The notes under the pieces: generated by a model | What the model was told of the DNA's origin: nothing | Database searches by the model: none | The model's input: only the letters and a program-made list of their open reading frames with translations | Origin: an uncultured delta proteobacterium | Lineage (GTDB): Bacteria > Myxococcota_A > Polyangia > Polyangiales > Polyangiaceae | Assembly: GCA_903892415.1 (NCBI GenBank) | Contig: CAITIQ010000501.1 | Coordinates: forward strand, 1-51,049 | DNA length: 51,049 nucleotides | Direction: 5' to 3' | Shown here: piece by piece, positions 27,029 to 35,667 of the stretch | How the letters are laid out: each line of letters starts with the position of its first letter | Position numbering within the stretch: position 1 is the first letter of the stretch | Position numbers and translations under genes: made by a program

Positions 27029-27646
27029 TCAGTTGGTGCAGAGCCCGTTCACGCACACGGCTGGACTCTCGCAATCCGCGTCGCTCGAGCAGGCTACGCT
27101 GGTCGTGTCCGCCGCGCATGCTCCTGATATGCAGACCTCGCCCTCGGCGCAGTCGGCGTTGGAGTTGCAACCCACGGGTGAATCCCCCTGGCATTCGCCG
27201 CTGATGCAGCTCTCGCCCTCGGCGCAGTCGGCATTGCTCGCGCAGCCGCTGGTCACGACTTCACACTCGCCGCTGACGCAAACCGCTCCTTCACCGCAGT
27301 CTGCGTCGGCGGCGCAGCCGAGCACGGGGGGCTCGTTGGCACACACGCCGGCCTGGCAAACGCCTTCACTGCAATCGGCGTTGCTCGCGCAGTCCTCGCT
27401 CGTTACGAGCAAGCAGCCGCCCTCGTAGCACACGGAGTCTGCAGCGCAGTCTGCGTCGGCCTGGCAGGTCGCGACACAGACGCCGTTCGAACAGACCGCC
27501 GAATCGAGGCACTCATCATCTTGTCCGCAGGCCAACGCGGCAGACTTTGAGTCGGTGGGATCGTTGCTCGACGAACTCTCGTTGCCACAGGCGACGGCGA
27601 GGATTGCAAGCAGGGCGACGGAAGCGAGCTGAGCGGAACGAAGCAT
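27029..27646 (-). CDS. Lipoprotein made of about seven CxxxxDC cysteine repeats
   Basis: 205 residues from ATG 27646 (GGAGTCTCCCC upstream). The lipobox is LAILAVAC. After a Ser/Asn linker, the protein is a string of ~25-residue units of the type C-x-S-N-A-D-C-A-E-G-E-x-C-I-S-G-E-C, seven in all, like the Dickkopf/EGF-like repeats common in myxobacterial surface lipoproteins. Each unit has an even number of cysteines, so disulfide cross-linking in the envelope is likely. The DNA repeats are imperfect and coding. It is divergent from the large sigma-54 regulator. Binding partner unknown. Confidence 0.72.
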   Translation of the reverse strand: MLRSAQLASVALLAILAVACGNESSSSNDPTDSKSAALACGQDDECLDSAVCSNGVCVATCQADADCAADSVCYEGGCLLVTSEDCASNADCSEGVCQAGVCANEPPVLGCAADADCGEGAVCVSGECEVVTSGCASNADCAEGESCISGECQGDSPVGCNSNADCAEGEVCISGACAADTTSVACSSDADCESPAVCVNGLCTN

Positions 27647-27745
27647 GGGGAGACTCCTGATGGCTGGGAAAGCGAGAGATGTTGCTAACGTCTCGACCAG
27701 ATTGCAGCCGCCGTGCCGACCCAGGGTGGGCATGATTTGCGGGGT

Positions 27746-27779
27746 TTGTTCGCATATAAATGTTCGTGTACATATAAAT
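27746..27779 (+). promoter_or_regulatory. AT-rich divergent promoter with a direct repeat
   Basis: The stretch 27740-27805 is strikingly AT-rich for this GC-rich window. TTGTTC (27746-27751) and TACATA (27769-27774) are 17 bases apart and could be -35/-10 for the kinase-sigma-54 gene. The nonamer CATATAAAT occurs twice (27753-27761 and 27771-27779), 18 bases apart, a layout that could bind a regulator. Inference by eye. Confidence 0.4.
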
Positions 27780-27809
27780 AGAATCTTGATTGATACATTT
27801 AATGAGCTC

Positions 27810-30800
27810 GTGTTGGCTCGCTTCGGCGGACCCGGAGAAGGGGTGGCTCGGGTCGTCGATCGTCTCGCTCCGGGCTCGGGCATCGTCGTGCGCAAGAGTG
27901 CCTCCGCTGCGCTCGAGCGTGCGGCGCTGCGGCTCGAGCTCGAGTTGGGCCTTCGCTTTGAGCTACCGTCAACGCCGCGTGTGCTGGCCTGCGCTGCCTC
28001 CGCTGAGCAGGAGGTCGTGGTGTTCGAGCATGCCGCTGGTACTTCGATCGAGCTTGCAGAACTCGAGCCGCGCGACTGGTTGTGGATCGCGGTCAAGCTG
28101 CTCCAAGCGCTGGGCTCAGCGCACGACGCTGGCTTCGTTCACGGAGACCTCAAACCCGAGCATGTGATCGTCTCGCGTGAAGGAGGCGAGCTTTCTTTGA
28201 ACGTGGTCGATTGGGGGCTTACGCAGAAGCTTGGTTCTCCGGCGCGCGGCGGTACGGCGGGTTTTATCGCTCCGGAGCTCCTCACCGGTGCTGAGGTCTC
28301 GGTTGCGAGCGAGCTCTACGCGTTTGGCGCCACGCTTCGAGCGGCGTTGGGCAAGCGTCGGGCGCCCGAGGAACTCGAACGCTTAGTCGAGCGTTGCACG
28401 AGCGAGGCGGGGGCTGAGCGGCCGGCCTCCGCTTGGGCGGCGATCTCCACCTTGGGACGCGCCGAGCTGCCACGTCGATCATCGGCGCCGGAGGTCTCCT
28501 TCCCACGGGGACTCGTGGAGGCGCTTTCGGAGGGGCGTGTGCTGCTCGTCGAGGCGCCTGCGGAGAGTGGTCGCTCCCAGCTGGTGCGGAGCCTGTTGCG
28601 TCGCGGTCTTGCTGCTCAGGCCCCCGTGATGGCGCTCGAGATGCGCGCTGGCTTCGACCCGGTGCAGCGCCTCGCTGACCTCTGCTTGCAGACGGGCGAG
28701 CCCTCACGGTGGACTGGTGAGGACGGGCCAGAGGCTCGCGCCAGCAAGGCTGGGAGCGCGCTCGCGCGAATGAATGCCACGGTGATCGTGGACGACGCCG
28801 ATCAGGCGGATGAGGATGGATCTGCCTCCCTGCTCAGCTTCGCGAAGGCGTTCCGTGCGACCGGTCGCGGCGCGCTGCTGCTGGTGGGGAGCTCGCTCGC
28901 GCAGCGTTCTTTCTTTGTCTCTTCGGCGGACGATGTGTTTCAGCTTCCACCGTTGGATGCGGTCGAGACCGCGCTGCTTTTGCGTCGAGAGGGCGCACGC
29001 AGCGACCCCTCGACTGTGCGTGACCTCTTGGCGGCGAGTGGAGGTCGCGCCGGCCGTATCGCGCGGGTTGCGCGCGAGCTCGCCGAGAACCCAGCGCTCT
29101 CGGTTGCTGATTGTCTTTCCCGTTCCCCACACGAATCCTTTGAGCGAGTCGAGCCGGAGCAAGTTAGCGACCGCCGCGCCGGCTTGGCACAAGCGCGCGA
29201 GTCAATCGAGCGAGGCGCGCCGCGACGAGCAGCCCAGCGGCTGCGCGAGCTAACCATGGATGTTGCCGACTCGATCGAACATCAGCTGCTGCTCGCGCGC
29301 GCGGAGTTTGCCGCTGGACGACTGGTTGAAGCGGAGACGCTGCTGGCGGCGTTGGCTCATGATGAAGCTGGGCAACAGCGCGACGAGGCAGACCTACTGT
29401 ACTCCCGCGTGCTCGAGCGGATGGGGGAACACCTGCGGGCGCGACAACACGCTGAGACGCTGCTCGGGCGCAGCAGCGGTGAGCTGGGCGCGCAGGCGGC
29501 ACAGATTGCAGCTCAAAGCACGCTCGCTCTTGGGGATCCGGCGAGAGCTGCGGTGTTCGCGGAGTTGGGGCTCGCTGCTGCTGAACGTCCCGCGTCGCGC
29601 TCGCGACTGCTCGCCCTCGCGAGCGACGCGGCGCTGCGCCAACACGATCCCAAGCGGGCCTTGTCACAAGCCTTGCGCGCGGTGGATGAGGCGTCGGCGG
29701 ATGAAGCTGCGCTCGCGCATGGTCTTGCGCGCGTCGCTGCGGCGCACGCGCTCTCCGGTGCGCCGCTCGAGGCACGGACGGCGGCCGCTGAAGCACTTCG
29801 CCATGCCGAACTCGTCGGGGATGTCACCGCGCTGCCGCCGTTCGTGATGAACCTTGCCACCGCCGAGCACGCGCTGGGGGAGTACGGCAGCGCCGCTGTT
29901 GGCTACGAGCGTGCAGCTCAGCTCGCGGAGCGGCTCGGTCGTAAAGGGTCGCTGGCCGCGGCGCTGACGAACCTCGGCGGGCTGCTCTGCTCGCTGCAAG
30001 GGCTCGAGGAGGCGCGGGCTGTGCTCGAGCGCGCGCGTGAGGCGGCTGTCCAGGCGGGCGTTCCTTTGTTCGTTGCGCAGTGTGATCTGATCGCTGCCGA
30101 GACCTGGCTCTCGCGAGATCTCGATGCAGCTGAGGCTTTGGCTCAGCGCGCGGCTGAGGGGTTTGAGGCGGTCGGGGCGACGCGCCAGCGGCTCGAGGCC
30201 CACGTACTCGCGGCGGAGATTGAGCTTCGTCGCAGTGAGCCCGCTCGCGCACTCAGCCTCGCGGAGCGGCTGGTTGATGAGGCGCGGCGGGGCGGGCTTG
30301 GCCCTCGAGTCGACCTGCTCATGGGGGAGGCCCGACTGCGCTTGGGTTTGCTGGATGTTGCGCGAAGAGACCTCGAACGTGCGCTCGATGGGGCACGGCG
30401 CCAGGCGGACCGGCAACACGAAGTCGCGGCCTTGGCGCTGGCTGGCCAGCTGCATGACCGGCTGCGTACGGGAGCCGGGGATGGCTATCGAGCGGAGGCG
30501 CGCCGGGCGCTCGCGGAGATCGCCGCGCGTCTCCCTGCAGGTCTGCGCGAACGCTTCCTCGAGCGCTTCGCCGTCAGCGATGGTCTGCGGCCGCTGGCTC
30601 CCGTCGAGCAGGTTCGGATCGGCGTGGATGGTCGCAGGCTGTTGCGGCTGGCTGGCCGGGCGCTGCGGGAGCGCGATGAGGAAAGGCTGATCGAGACGGC
30701 CCTGGATGAGGCTGTGGCGATGACGCGCGCCGAGCATGCTTTTCTGCTGTTGCGAAAAGACAGCAGCCGTCCGGTGGTCGCCGCCGCGCGCAACCTCGAT

Positions 30801-32189
30801 CGAGAGACCATCCGCAACAGTCGCTTTCGGTTCAGCCGCAGCGTCGCCGAACGTGTGCTCAAGTCGGGCGAACCGGTGGTCGCAGCCAGTGCCCCCAGCG
30901 ACCCGTTCCTCAACCAAGCGAAGAGCGTGCTGGATCTGGGCCTGGTTTCGGTGCTGTGCGTCCCCGTGCGGGCCGAGAGCGGCGTTATCGCGGCGCTCTA
31001 TTTGGACCATCGCTTTGAGCACGGTCGCTTCACCGATGACGATCGCGAGGTGATTCAAGCGTTGGCCGACGTGATCGGGCTGGCGCTCGAGCAAGCGAGG
31101 CTGCGTCGCGAGGCTGAGGCCAAGGCCGATGAGCTGCGGCGCTCTCACGAAGCCCTTTCGCTCGAGAGCCAGCAGAAGGACGTCGAGCTAACGCGCTTGC
31201 TGGAAGCGCTCGCGCGCGGACCAGCGCCGGCTGACGAAGTCGACTCGGAGATCGTCGGTCGTTCGCTCTCGCTCTCGTTGCAACTCGATGTCGCTCGCCG
31301 CGTCGCCAAGACCGACCTCAGCGTGCTGATCGAGGGTGAGTCGGGGACCGGGAAGGAGCTCTTCGCGAGGCTCCTGCACAAACGCAGCGCTCGAAGGTCC
31401 GGCCCGTTCATCGCGATCAACTGTGGAGCCCTGCCCGAGAGCCTGATCGAGAGCGAGCTCTTCGGCCACGTGCGAGGAGCTTTCACCGGTGCCTCGCGCG
31501 ATCACTCAGGCGTGTTTCGTGCAGCCGACCGCGGCACGTTGTTTCTGGATGAGGTCGGGGAGCTGCCTCTGCGGGTGCAGACGCGTCTTTTGCGTGTGCT
31601 CCAGGAACGCGTGGTCTGTGCGATCGGGAGCTCGCAAGGCATAGCCGTCGATGTCCGCATTCTTGCGGCGACCAATCGCAATTTGGACCTGGAGGTCGAA
31701 GAGGGGCGCTTCCGTGCGGACCTGTTCTTTCGCTTGGCTGGCGTGCGGCTCAAACTACCGGCGCTGCGCGAGCGGTCCGAGGATCTATTGCCGCTCTGCG
31801 AGGCGCTGCTCCTTCGCCTCGCGGGCGAGCCTGGCTTGCGTCGTGTCAGCCTCTCGCGCAGCGCGGCCGCAGCGTTGCTTGCTTACGATTGGCCAGGCAA
31901 CGTGCGCGAACTGGAGCATGCGTTGAGGCGCGCCGTCGCGCTCTCCGATGGCCCCGAGCTCGACGCGACGCACTTCGAATTGCGAACCACAGGCAAGCCA
32001 GTCTCGCGCAAAGTCGCGCGCCAGCAAATGGACCGAGAGATCGTCGAGCGTGTGCTCTCCTCGGCGAAGGGCAATCGCACCGAGGCCGCGCGTGCGCTCG
32101 GCATCAGTCGAGTCACGATGCAGCGCCTGGTCAGCTCGCTCGGGGTCGATTCTCCGGTGCGAAGAGGCAGACCCAAGGGTGGGACGTAG
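27810..32189 (+). CDS. Protein kinase / ATPase / TPR / GAF / sigma-54 activator fusion
   Basis: About 1459 residues from GTG 27810; TTG 27786 is also possible. An ATG at 27645 is rejected because it overlaps the divergent gene and the promoter. Domains: kinase (residues 3-210; VVRK lysine, HGDLKPEH near 110 and VDWG near 133 replace HRD and DFG but keep the aspartates); STAND-like ATPase with a degenerate P-loop (APAESGRSQ near 250) and IVDDADQAD near 325; TPR-type helices (470-900); GAF (945-1090); coiled coil; sigma-54 AAA+ (1147-1385) with GESGTGKE and intact GAFTGA; Fis-type helix-turn-helix near 1410-1447. It should activate sigma-54 promoters in response to signals integrated by the N-terminal modules. 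Targets unknown. Confidence 0.9.
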   Translation: MLARFGGPGEGVARVVDRLAPGSGIVVRKSASAALERAALRLELELGLRFELPSTPRVLACAASAEQEVVVFEHAAGTSIELAELEPRDWLWIAVKLLQALGSAHDAGFVHGDLKPEHVIVSREGGELSLNVVDWGLTQKLGSPARGGTAGFIAPELLTGAEVSVASELYAFGATLRAALGKRRAPEELERLVERCTSEAGAERPASAWAAISTLGRAELPRRSSAPEVSFPRGLVEALSEGRVLLVEAPAESGRSQLVRSLLRRGLAAQAPVMALEMRAGFDPVQRLADLCLQTGEPSRWTGEDGPEARASKAGSALARMNATVIVDDADQADEDGSASLLSFAKAFRATGRGALLLVGSSLAQRSFFVSSADDVFQLPPLDAVETALLLRREGARSDPSTVRDLLAASGGRAGRIARVARELAENPALSVADCLSRSPHESFERVEPEQVSDRRAGLAQARESIERGAPRRAAQRLRELTMDVADSIEHQLLLARAEFAAGRLVEAETLLAALAHDEAGQQRDEADLLYSRVLERMGEHLRARQHAETLLGRSSGELGAQAAQIAAQSTLALGDPARAAVFAELGLAAAERPASRSRLLALASDAALRQHDPKRALSQALRAVDEASADEAALAHGLARVAAAHALSGAPLEARTAAAEALRHAELVGDVTALPPFVMNLATAEHALGEYGSAAVGYERAAQLAERLGRKGSLAAALTNLGGLLCSLQGLEEARAVLERAREAAVQAGVPLFVAQCDLIAAETWLSRDLDAAEALAQRAAEGFEAVGATRQRLEAHVLAAEIELRRSEPARALSLAERLVDEARRGGLGPRVDLLMGEARLRLGLLDVARRDLERALDGARRQADRQHEVAALALAGQLHDRLRTGAGDGYRAEARRALAEIAARLPAGLRERFLERFAVSDGLRPLAPVEQVRIGVDGRRLLRLAGRALRERDEERLIETALDEAVAMTRAEHAFLLLRKDSSRPVVAAARNLDRETIRNSRFRFSRSVAERVLKSGEPVVAASAPSDPFLNQAKSVLDLGLVSVLCVPVRAESGVIAALYLDHRFEHGRFTDDDREVIQALADVIGLALEQARLRREAEAKADELRRSHEALSLESQQKDVELTRLLEALARGPAPADEVDSEIVGRSLSLSLQLDVARRVAKTDLSVLIEGESGTGKELFARLLHKRSARRSGPFIAINCGALPESLIESELFGHVRGAFTGASRDHSGVFRAADRGTLFLDEVGELPLRVQTRLLRVLQERVVCAIGSSQGIAVDVRILAATNRNLDLEVEEGRFRADLFFRLAGVRLKLPALRERSEDLLPLCEALLLRLAGEPGLRRVSLSRSAAAALLAYDWPGNVRELEHALRRAVALSDGPELDATHFELRTTGKPVSRKVARQQMDREIVERVLSSAKGNRTEAARALGISRVTMQRLVSSLGVDSPVRRGRPKGGT

Positions 32190-32319
32190 CGCTGCGTGGG
32201 CATCCGCTCGTGGCCAGCCGCATTGGTCAGTAATTGCACGGACTCGCGCGACCGTGTGGTGCAACCAACTGTTACCTGCACCGTTCAACCTTTGTCCGAC
32301 CGTGCCGTAGGCTACAGCG

Positions 32320-32871
32320 GTGTCTCGCGAGGTTATTCCGACAGTCGTTTACGAGGACCGCGGCTGTCTCGTGGCGACGTGGCAGGGTTTCGTCTTCCCG
32401 GTCATGGGCAGTCACCTGTTGCCGGCGGAGAGTGTTCGCAACCAGGTCCGCGTGATGGTGGCGCACGGTGAAGTCGTTGGCCGCGGGAAGCTCGGCGAGA
32501 TCACCTTGATTGCGACCGATGCGCCGCTGCCGGAGGCCGAAACCCGCAGCGCCTTCGACGACGGCGTTCCGCAACTCGCCGCGTACTACGGATGTGTTTC
32601 GGCGGTCTACGATGCGGTGGGCTTTCGTGGGGCCATGGTGCGCGGCATGCTCACCTCGTTTCAATTGCTCAGTCGTCAGCCGTTTCCCCAGAAGGTCTTT
32701 TCACGCATGCGGGATGCGGCGGAGTGGTCGTTTCCTCACGCCAAGGCTTGCGGGATGGGCGTGGCCTCGTCGGAGGAGCTTCACGAGGCTCTTCGCTGGT
32801 TGCGTCGCTATGCGCTCTCGCGGGGGATCTTTCGGGAGCAGGAGTCGACTGGCGCTGCGCTCGGCCGTTAG
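32320..32871 (+). CDS. STAS/SpoIIAA-like hypothetical protein
   Basis: 183 residues from GTG 32320. No signal or TM. Alternating strands and helices: EDRGCLVATWQGFVF, then AVYDAVGFRGAMVRGMLTSFQLL and FPQKVFSRMRDAAEWSF. This is the layout of small STAS-like proteins frequent in myxobacteria. A second, shorter member is encoded at 50241-50699, sharing the (R/P)PFP-x-K-(V/I)F and W motifs. It ends tail to tail with murJ, with stops overlapping by four bases. Function unknown; an anti-sigma or regulatory role would be guesswork. Confidence 0.5.
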   Translation: MSREVIPTVVYEDRGCLVATWQGFVFPVMGSHLLPAESVRNQVRVMVAHGEVVGRGKLGEITLIATDAPLPEAETRSAFDDGVPQLAAYYGCVSAVYDAVGFRGAMVRGMLTSFQLLSRQPFPQKVFSRMRDAAEWSFPHAKACGMGVASSEELHEALRWLRRYALSRGIFREQESTGAALGR

Positions 32872-34385
32872 AGCCGCTTGGCCGCTCGGCGTCTGAACAG
32901 GCCGAGCAAGTGAAAGGCGACGAGCAGGACCAGGCCGGTCGGGGTGAGCACGAGTAGCCCGTGCAAGGTCGGGCCGAGGTGGCTGCCTGCGAGGGTGAAG
33001 CGCAGGCCGAGACCAAGGCTCACGGCGCCCACGCTGGCCAAGCCGAGCCTCAGCCACGGGATCGACGCGAGGCCCGTTTCGCCGAAGAGTTGGTTTACAC
33101 GACGAGCTAGAAAACTCGCTTCGACCACGCCGCCGAGCACGGCTCCTAGCACCACGCCCTCGACCCCGTACCAACGCATGAGCAGGAGCGATCCGGCCGT
33201 CGAGACGCCGACACGAACGATCGCCAGGCGGGCAGGGGAGCGCGTATCCCCCGCCGCGTAACAGGCGGTGCTCATCATGCGACCGAGCGCATTGGCGAGC
33301 AGCCCGAGCCCATAGATCGATAACACCGACGCCACGCGCTTGGTGGCGTGGGCATCGAAGGCGCCGCGCTCAAATAGTAATCCAACGACCTCGTCCGATA
33401 GTGCGATAAAAACCAACGCCGCTCCCAGCCCGAGACCGGCGACCCGACGCAGCGCGGGGCCCATCGTCTCGCTCAGCGACTTTCTCTCAGCGCCGGCTAG
33501 CGAGGGGAGCAGCGCTGCAGCCTCGCCGGTGCCGAGCACGGCCATCGGCAACAAGTATGCGGTCTGCGCGTTCTGAAACGTGGAGAGCGCACCGGCGCCG
33601 AGCAAGGTGACGAGCGAGGTGTCCACCAGGCCGGAGAGCTGCATCACGCCGCGTCCGAGCAACGTGGCTGGCACCCGCGAGAGCGTGCGTCGCAAGCGCG
33701 CTCCGCTGAAGTCGAAGCTCGGCTTGAGGCTATGCAGCCAGCGTCTCGTCGGCCAGGAAAGAAAGGCGAGCTGCAGCGCTGCACCTACTATGGCGCCGAA
33801 CATCAGCGAGCGCGCCAGCTCCGTGCTGCTCTCGATCCCAGCGATGCGAGCCCCAACCAGAGCGACGATCTGTGCGGCGCTCCACAGTACCGGCGCCGTG
33901 TAGGCGAGCAAGAAGCGTTTGTGCGCCGAGAGAATGGCCAGCGCCCAGGCCGAGAGCACCAAAAGCGCGGTCATCGGGAAGGCGATGCGGGTGAGCTCGA
34001 TCGCGAGCTCTCGCGCTTCGCCTTCGATACCGGCGGCAAACAAGCTCGTGAGCTGTGGCGTGAGCAACATGCCCAACGCCGAAAGCCCAACGACTGCGAG
34101 GCACAGCGCACCTAACGCGCCACGCGCGAGCTCGGCCGCCGCCAGCGGATCTTCCTCTTTGGCCTGCACATACTCGGGCACCAGCGACGCCGAGATCGCG
34201 CCTTCACCCACAAGGTTTTGAGCGACGTTGCCGATGCGAAAGGCCGCGACCACGGCATCCGATACGGCCCCAACGCCGAGCACGTGAGCAATCACCGCCT
34301 GCCTGGCGAAACCGGCCACGCGCGAGGCAACGATGCCCAGGGTGACGGCCAATGCGCCAGAAGCTCGCGAAGGGCGCGCTGACAT
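32868..34385 (-). CDS. murJ: Lipid II flippase MurJ (MviN)
   Basis: 505 residues and about 14 TM helices. MurJ exports lipid II for peptidoglycan synthesis. N-terminal GIVASRVAGFARQAVIAHVLG, then NLVGEGAISASLVPEY matches the MviN signature (N-x-L-x-x-x-E-G-A-x-x-x-A-x-x-P). Start ATG 34385 is preferred; the frame is open for 62 codons upstream but that stretch has no membrane pattern and runs into the divergent promoter region. Its start faces the amidotransferase gene across a 154-bp divergent region. Confidence 0.93.
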   Translation of the reverse strand: MSARPSRASGALAVTLGIVASRVAGFARQAVIAHVLGVGAVSDAVVAAFRIGNVAQNLVGEGAISASLVPEYVQAKEEDPLAAAELARGALGALCLAVVGLSALGMLLTPQLTSLFAAGIEGEARELAIELTRIAFPMTALLVLSAWALAILSAHKRFLLAYTAPVLWSAAQIVALVGARIAGIESSTELARSLMFGAIVGAALQLAFLSWPTRRWLHSLKPSFDFSGARLRRTLSRVPATLLGRGVMQLSGLVDTSLVTLLGAGALSTFQNAQTAYLLPMAVLGTGEAAALLPSLAGAERKSLSETMGPALRRVAGLGLGAALVFIALSDEVVGLLFERGAFDAHATKRVASVLSIYGLGLLANALGRMMSTACYAAGDTRSPARLAIVRVGVSTAGSLLLMRWYGVEGVVLGAVLGGVVEASFLARRVNQLFGETGLASIPWLRLGLASVGAVSLGLGLRFTLAGSHLGPTLHGLLVLTPTGLVLLVAFHLLGLFRRRAAKRL

Positions 34386-34539
34386 GGCGCGACCTTGGTC
34401 CGGCCTTTGGCCCAGGCGCAAGTTTTGTTCAGCTGTGCGTTGGTGTGACAGCGGTGTGGCCGCCGAGTGGAGATTCAACCGCCGACAGCCGGGGAACCGT
34501 GATAAAAGGGAAACCTCTTTGCGTGTCCGCACGGCCACG

Positions 34540-35592
34540 ATGTCGCTTCCTCCCTCGAGTCCGAGCCCCACGGCGGGCCTTCACAGCAGACCAGCTCCGG
34601 CTGGCAAGCCAGGGGATCGTTTCGCCTTGCACCAAGAGCTGTCGATCTGTCTCGTGGACATGAACGCCGGGCACGTGAACCAGGCCATGCGCTGTTTCCG
34701 CGGCATCATGACCGCCTTCTTTGACCGCGTGCGCAAGGAGAACCCCGGCCTCTCCTGCCGCCTGACCGAGGTCTCCCCGCGGGACACCCAAAACCCAATC
34801 CCACGTGATTGCGATTTCTACATCGGCTCGGGTGGCCCCGGCTCGCCTTATGACGGAGATGAGGAGCCGTGGTTCGCCGACTTCGGCAACTTCATGGACT
34901 GGGTCTACGGTGAGGCCGGTCGCAACGACGAGCACCAGAAGAGCTTCTTCGGCGTCTGTTACACCTACGAGTTGTTGGTCCGCCATTTTGACGTGTGCGA
35001 GATGACCACGCGGGACAGTCGCAAGTTTGGCGTGATGCCGATCTACACCACGCCGTACGGTCAAAAGCACTCGTTGCTCGCACCCTTCCGCGATCGCTTG
35101 TTCGCGTTCGAGCACCGCAACTGGGAGGCCGTCGAGGTCAAGGCCAAGAAGGTTGAAGCGCTCGGCGGTGGCGTGTTGGCGCTCGAAAGTCGGGACGGCC
35201 ATTCCAAAGGCCGCGGGCTCCTCGGCTTCGACTTCGGCCGCGGCGTCGAGGGCGTGCAGTTCCACCCCGAAGCGGACCGCGCAGGCGTCATGAGCTGGGT
35301 TGCTCGGCCGGAGCAGGCCGCAGCCTTCCGCGCGACCTACGGTGAAGACACCTACCAGGCGATGTTGCGCACGCTCGATGATCCGAACCGGCTCGCGCGC
35401 ACCTTCGCCCTTGTGATTCCGGGTTACTTGCAACGCCGCTTCAATCTGCTCGCTGCCCAGCGTGGCTACGCGCCCATCTCCGAGCCCTCCGCCGAGGACG
35501 TCGCAGCGGCCTTCGCCGGGGAGCCGCCTACTTCGCCTGAGGCTCCCCATTCGGTTGCGGTGCCTTCCCGCTCGCCTTCGGCCAACTTGTAG
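34540..35592 (+). CDS. Stand-alone class I glutamine amidotransferase-like protein
   Basis: 350 residues. A Triad GATase fold: oxyanion strand GSGGPGSP, nucleophile elbow FFGVCYTYELL (Cys in the position of GxCxGxQ), and VQFHPEADR supplying the His and Glu. The elbow is unusual: the glycine after Cys-Tyr is Thr, and Gln is Glu. No synthetase domain is attached and none is adjacent; the C-terminal 100 residues are helical and of no recognised family. ATG 34540 was chosen because residues before it are compositionally unlike the protein. It may hydrolyse gamma-glutamyl compounds or partner with a distant synthase. Related proteins are often annotated as GMP synthase-like, without proof. Confidence 0.72.
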   Translation: MSLPPSSPSPTAGLHSRPAPAGKPGDRFALHQELSICLVDMNAGHVNQAMRCFRGIMTAFFDRVRKENPGLSCRLTEVSPRDTQNPIPRDCDFYIGSGGPGSPYDGDEEPWFADFGNFMDWVYGEAGRNDEHQKSFFGVCYTYELLVRHFDVCEMTTRDSRKFGVMPIYTTPYGQKHSLLAPFRDRLFAFEHRNWEAVEVKAKKVEALGGGVLALESRDGHSKGRGLLGFDFGRGVEGVQFHPEADRAGVMSWVARPEQAAAFRATYGEDTYQAMLRTLDDPNRLARTFALVIPGYLQRRFNLLAAQRGYAPISEPSAEDVAAAFAGEPPTSPEAPHSVAVPSRSPSANL

Positions 35593-35667
35593 GGCGTCAA
35601 AAATCTGACTTTTCATCGGGCTTTGCCGCCTGTTGCAGACTCATCCGCGTTCGAATACACCAGCGGG

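Noticed and set aside
27029..27646. Regular repeat spacing that could suggest CRISPR or satellite DNA
   Set aside because: The repeats are imperfect, stay in frame, and encode CxxxxDC units of a lipoprotein.
27645..27810. Extending the sigma-54 regulator to an ATG at 27645
   Set aside because: That ATG overlaps the divergent lipoprotein start and places the likely promoter within the coding region.
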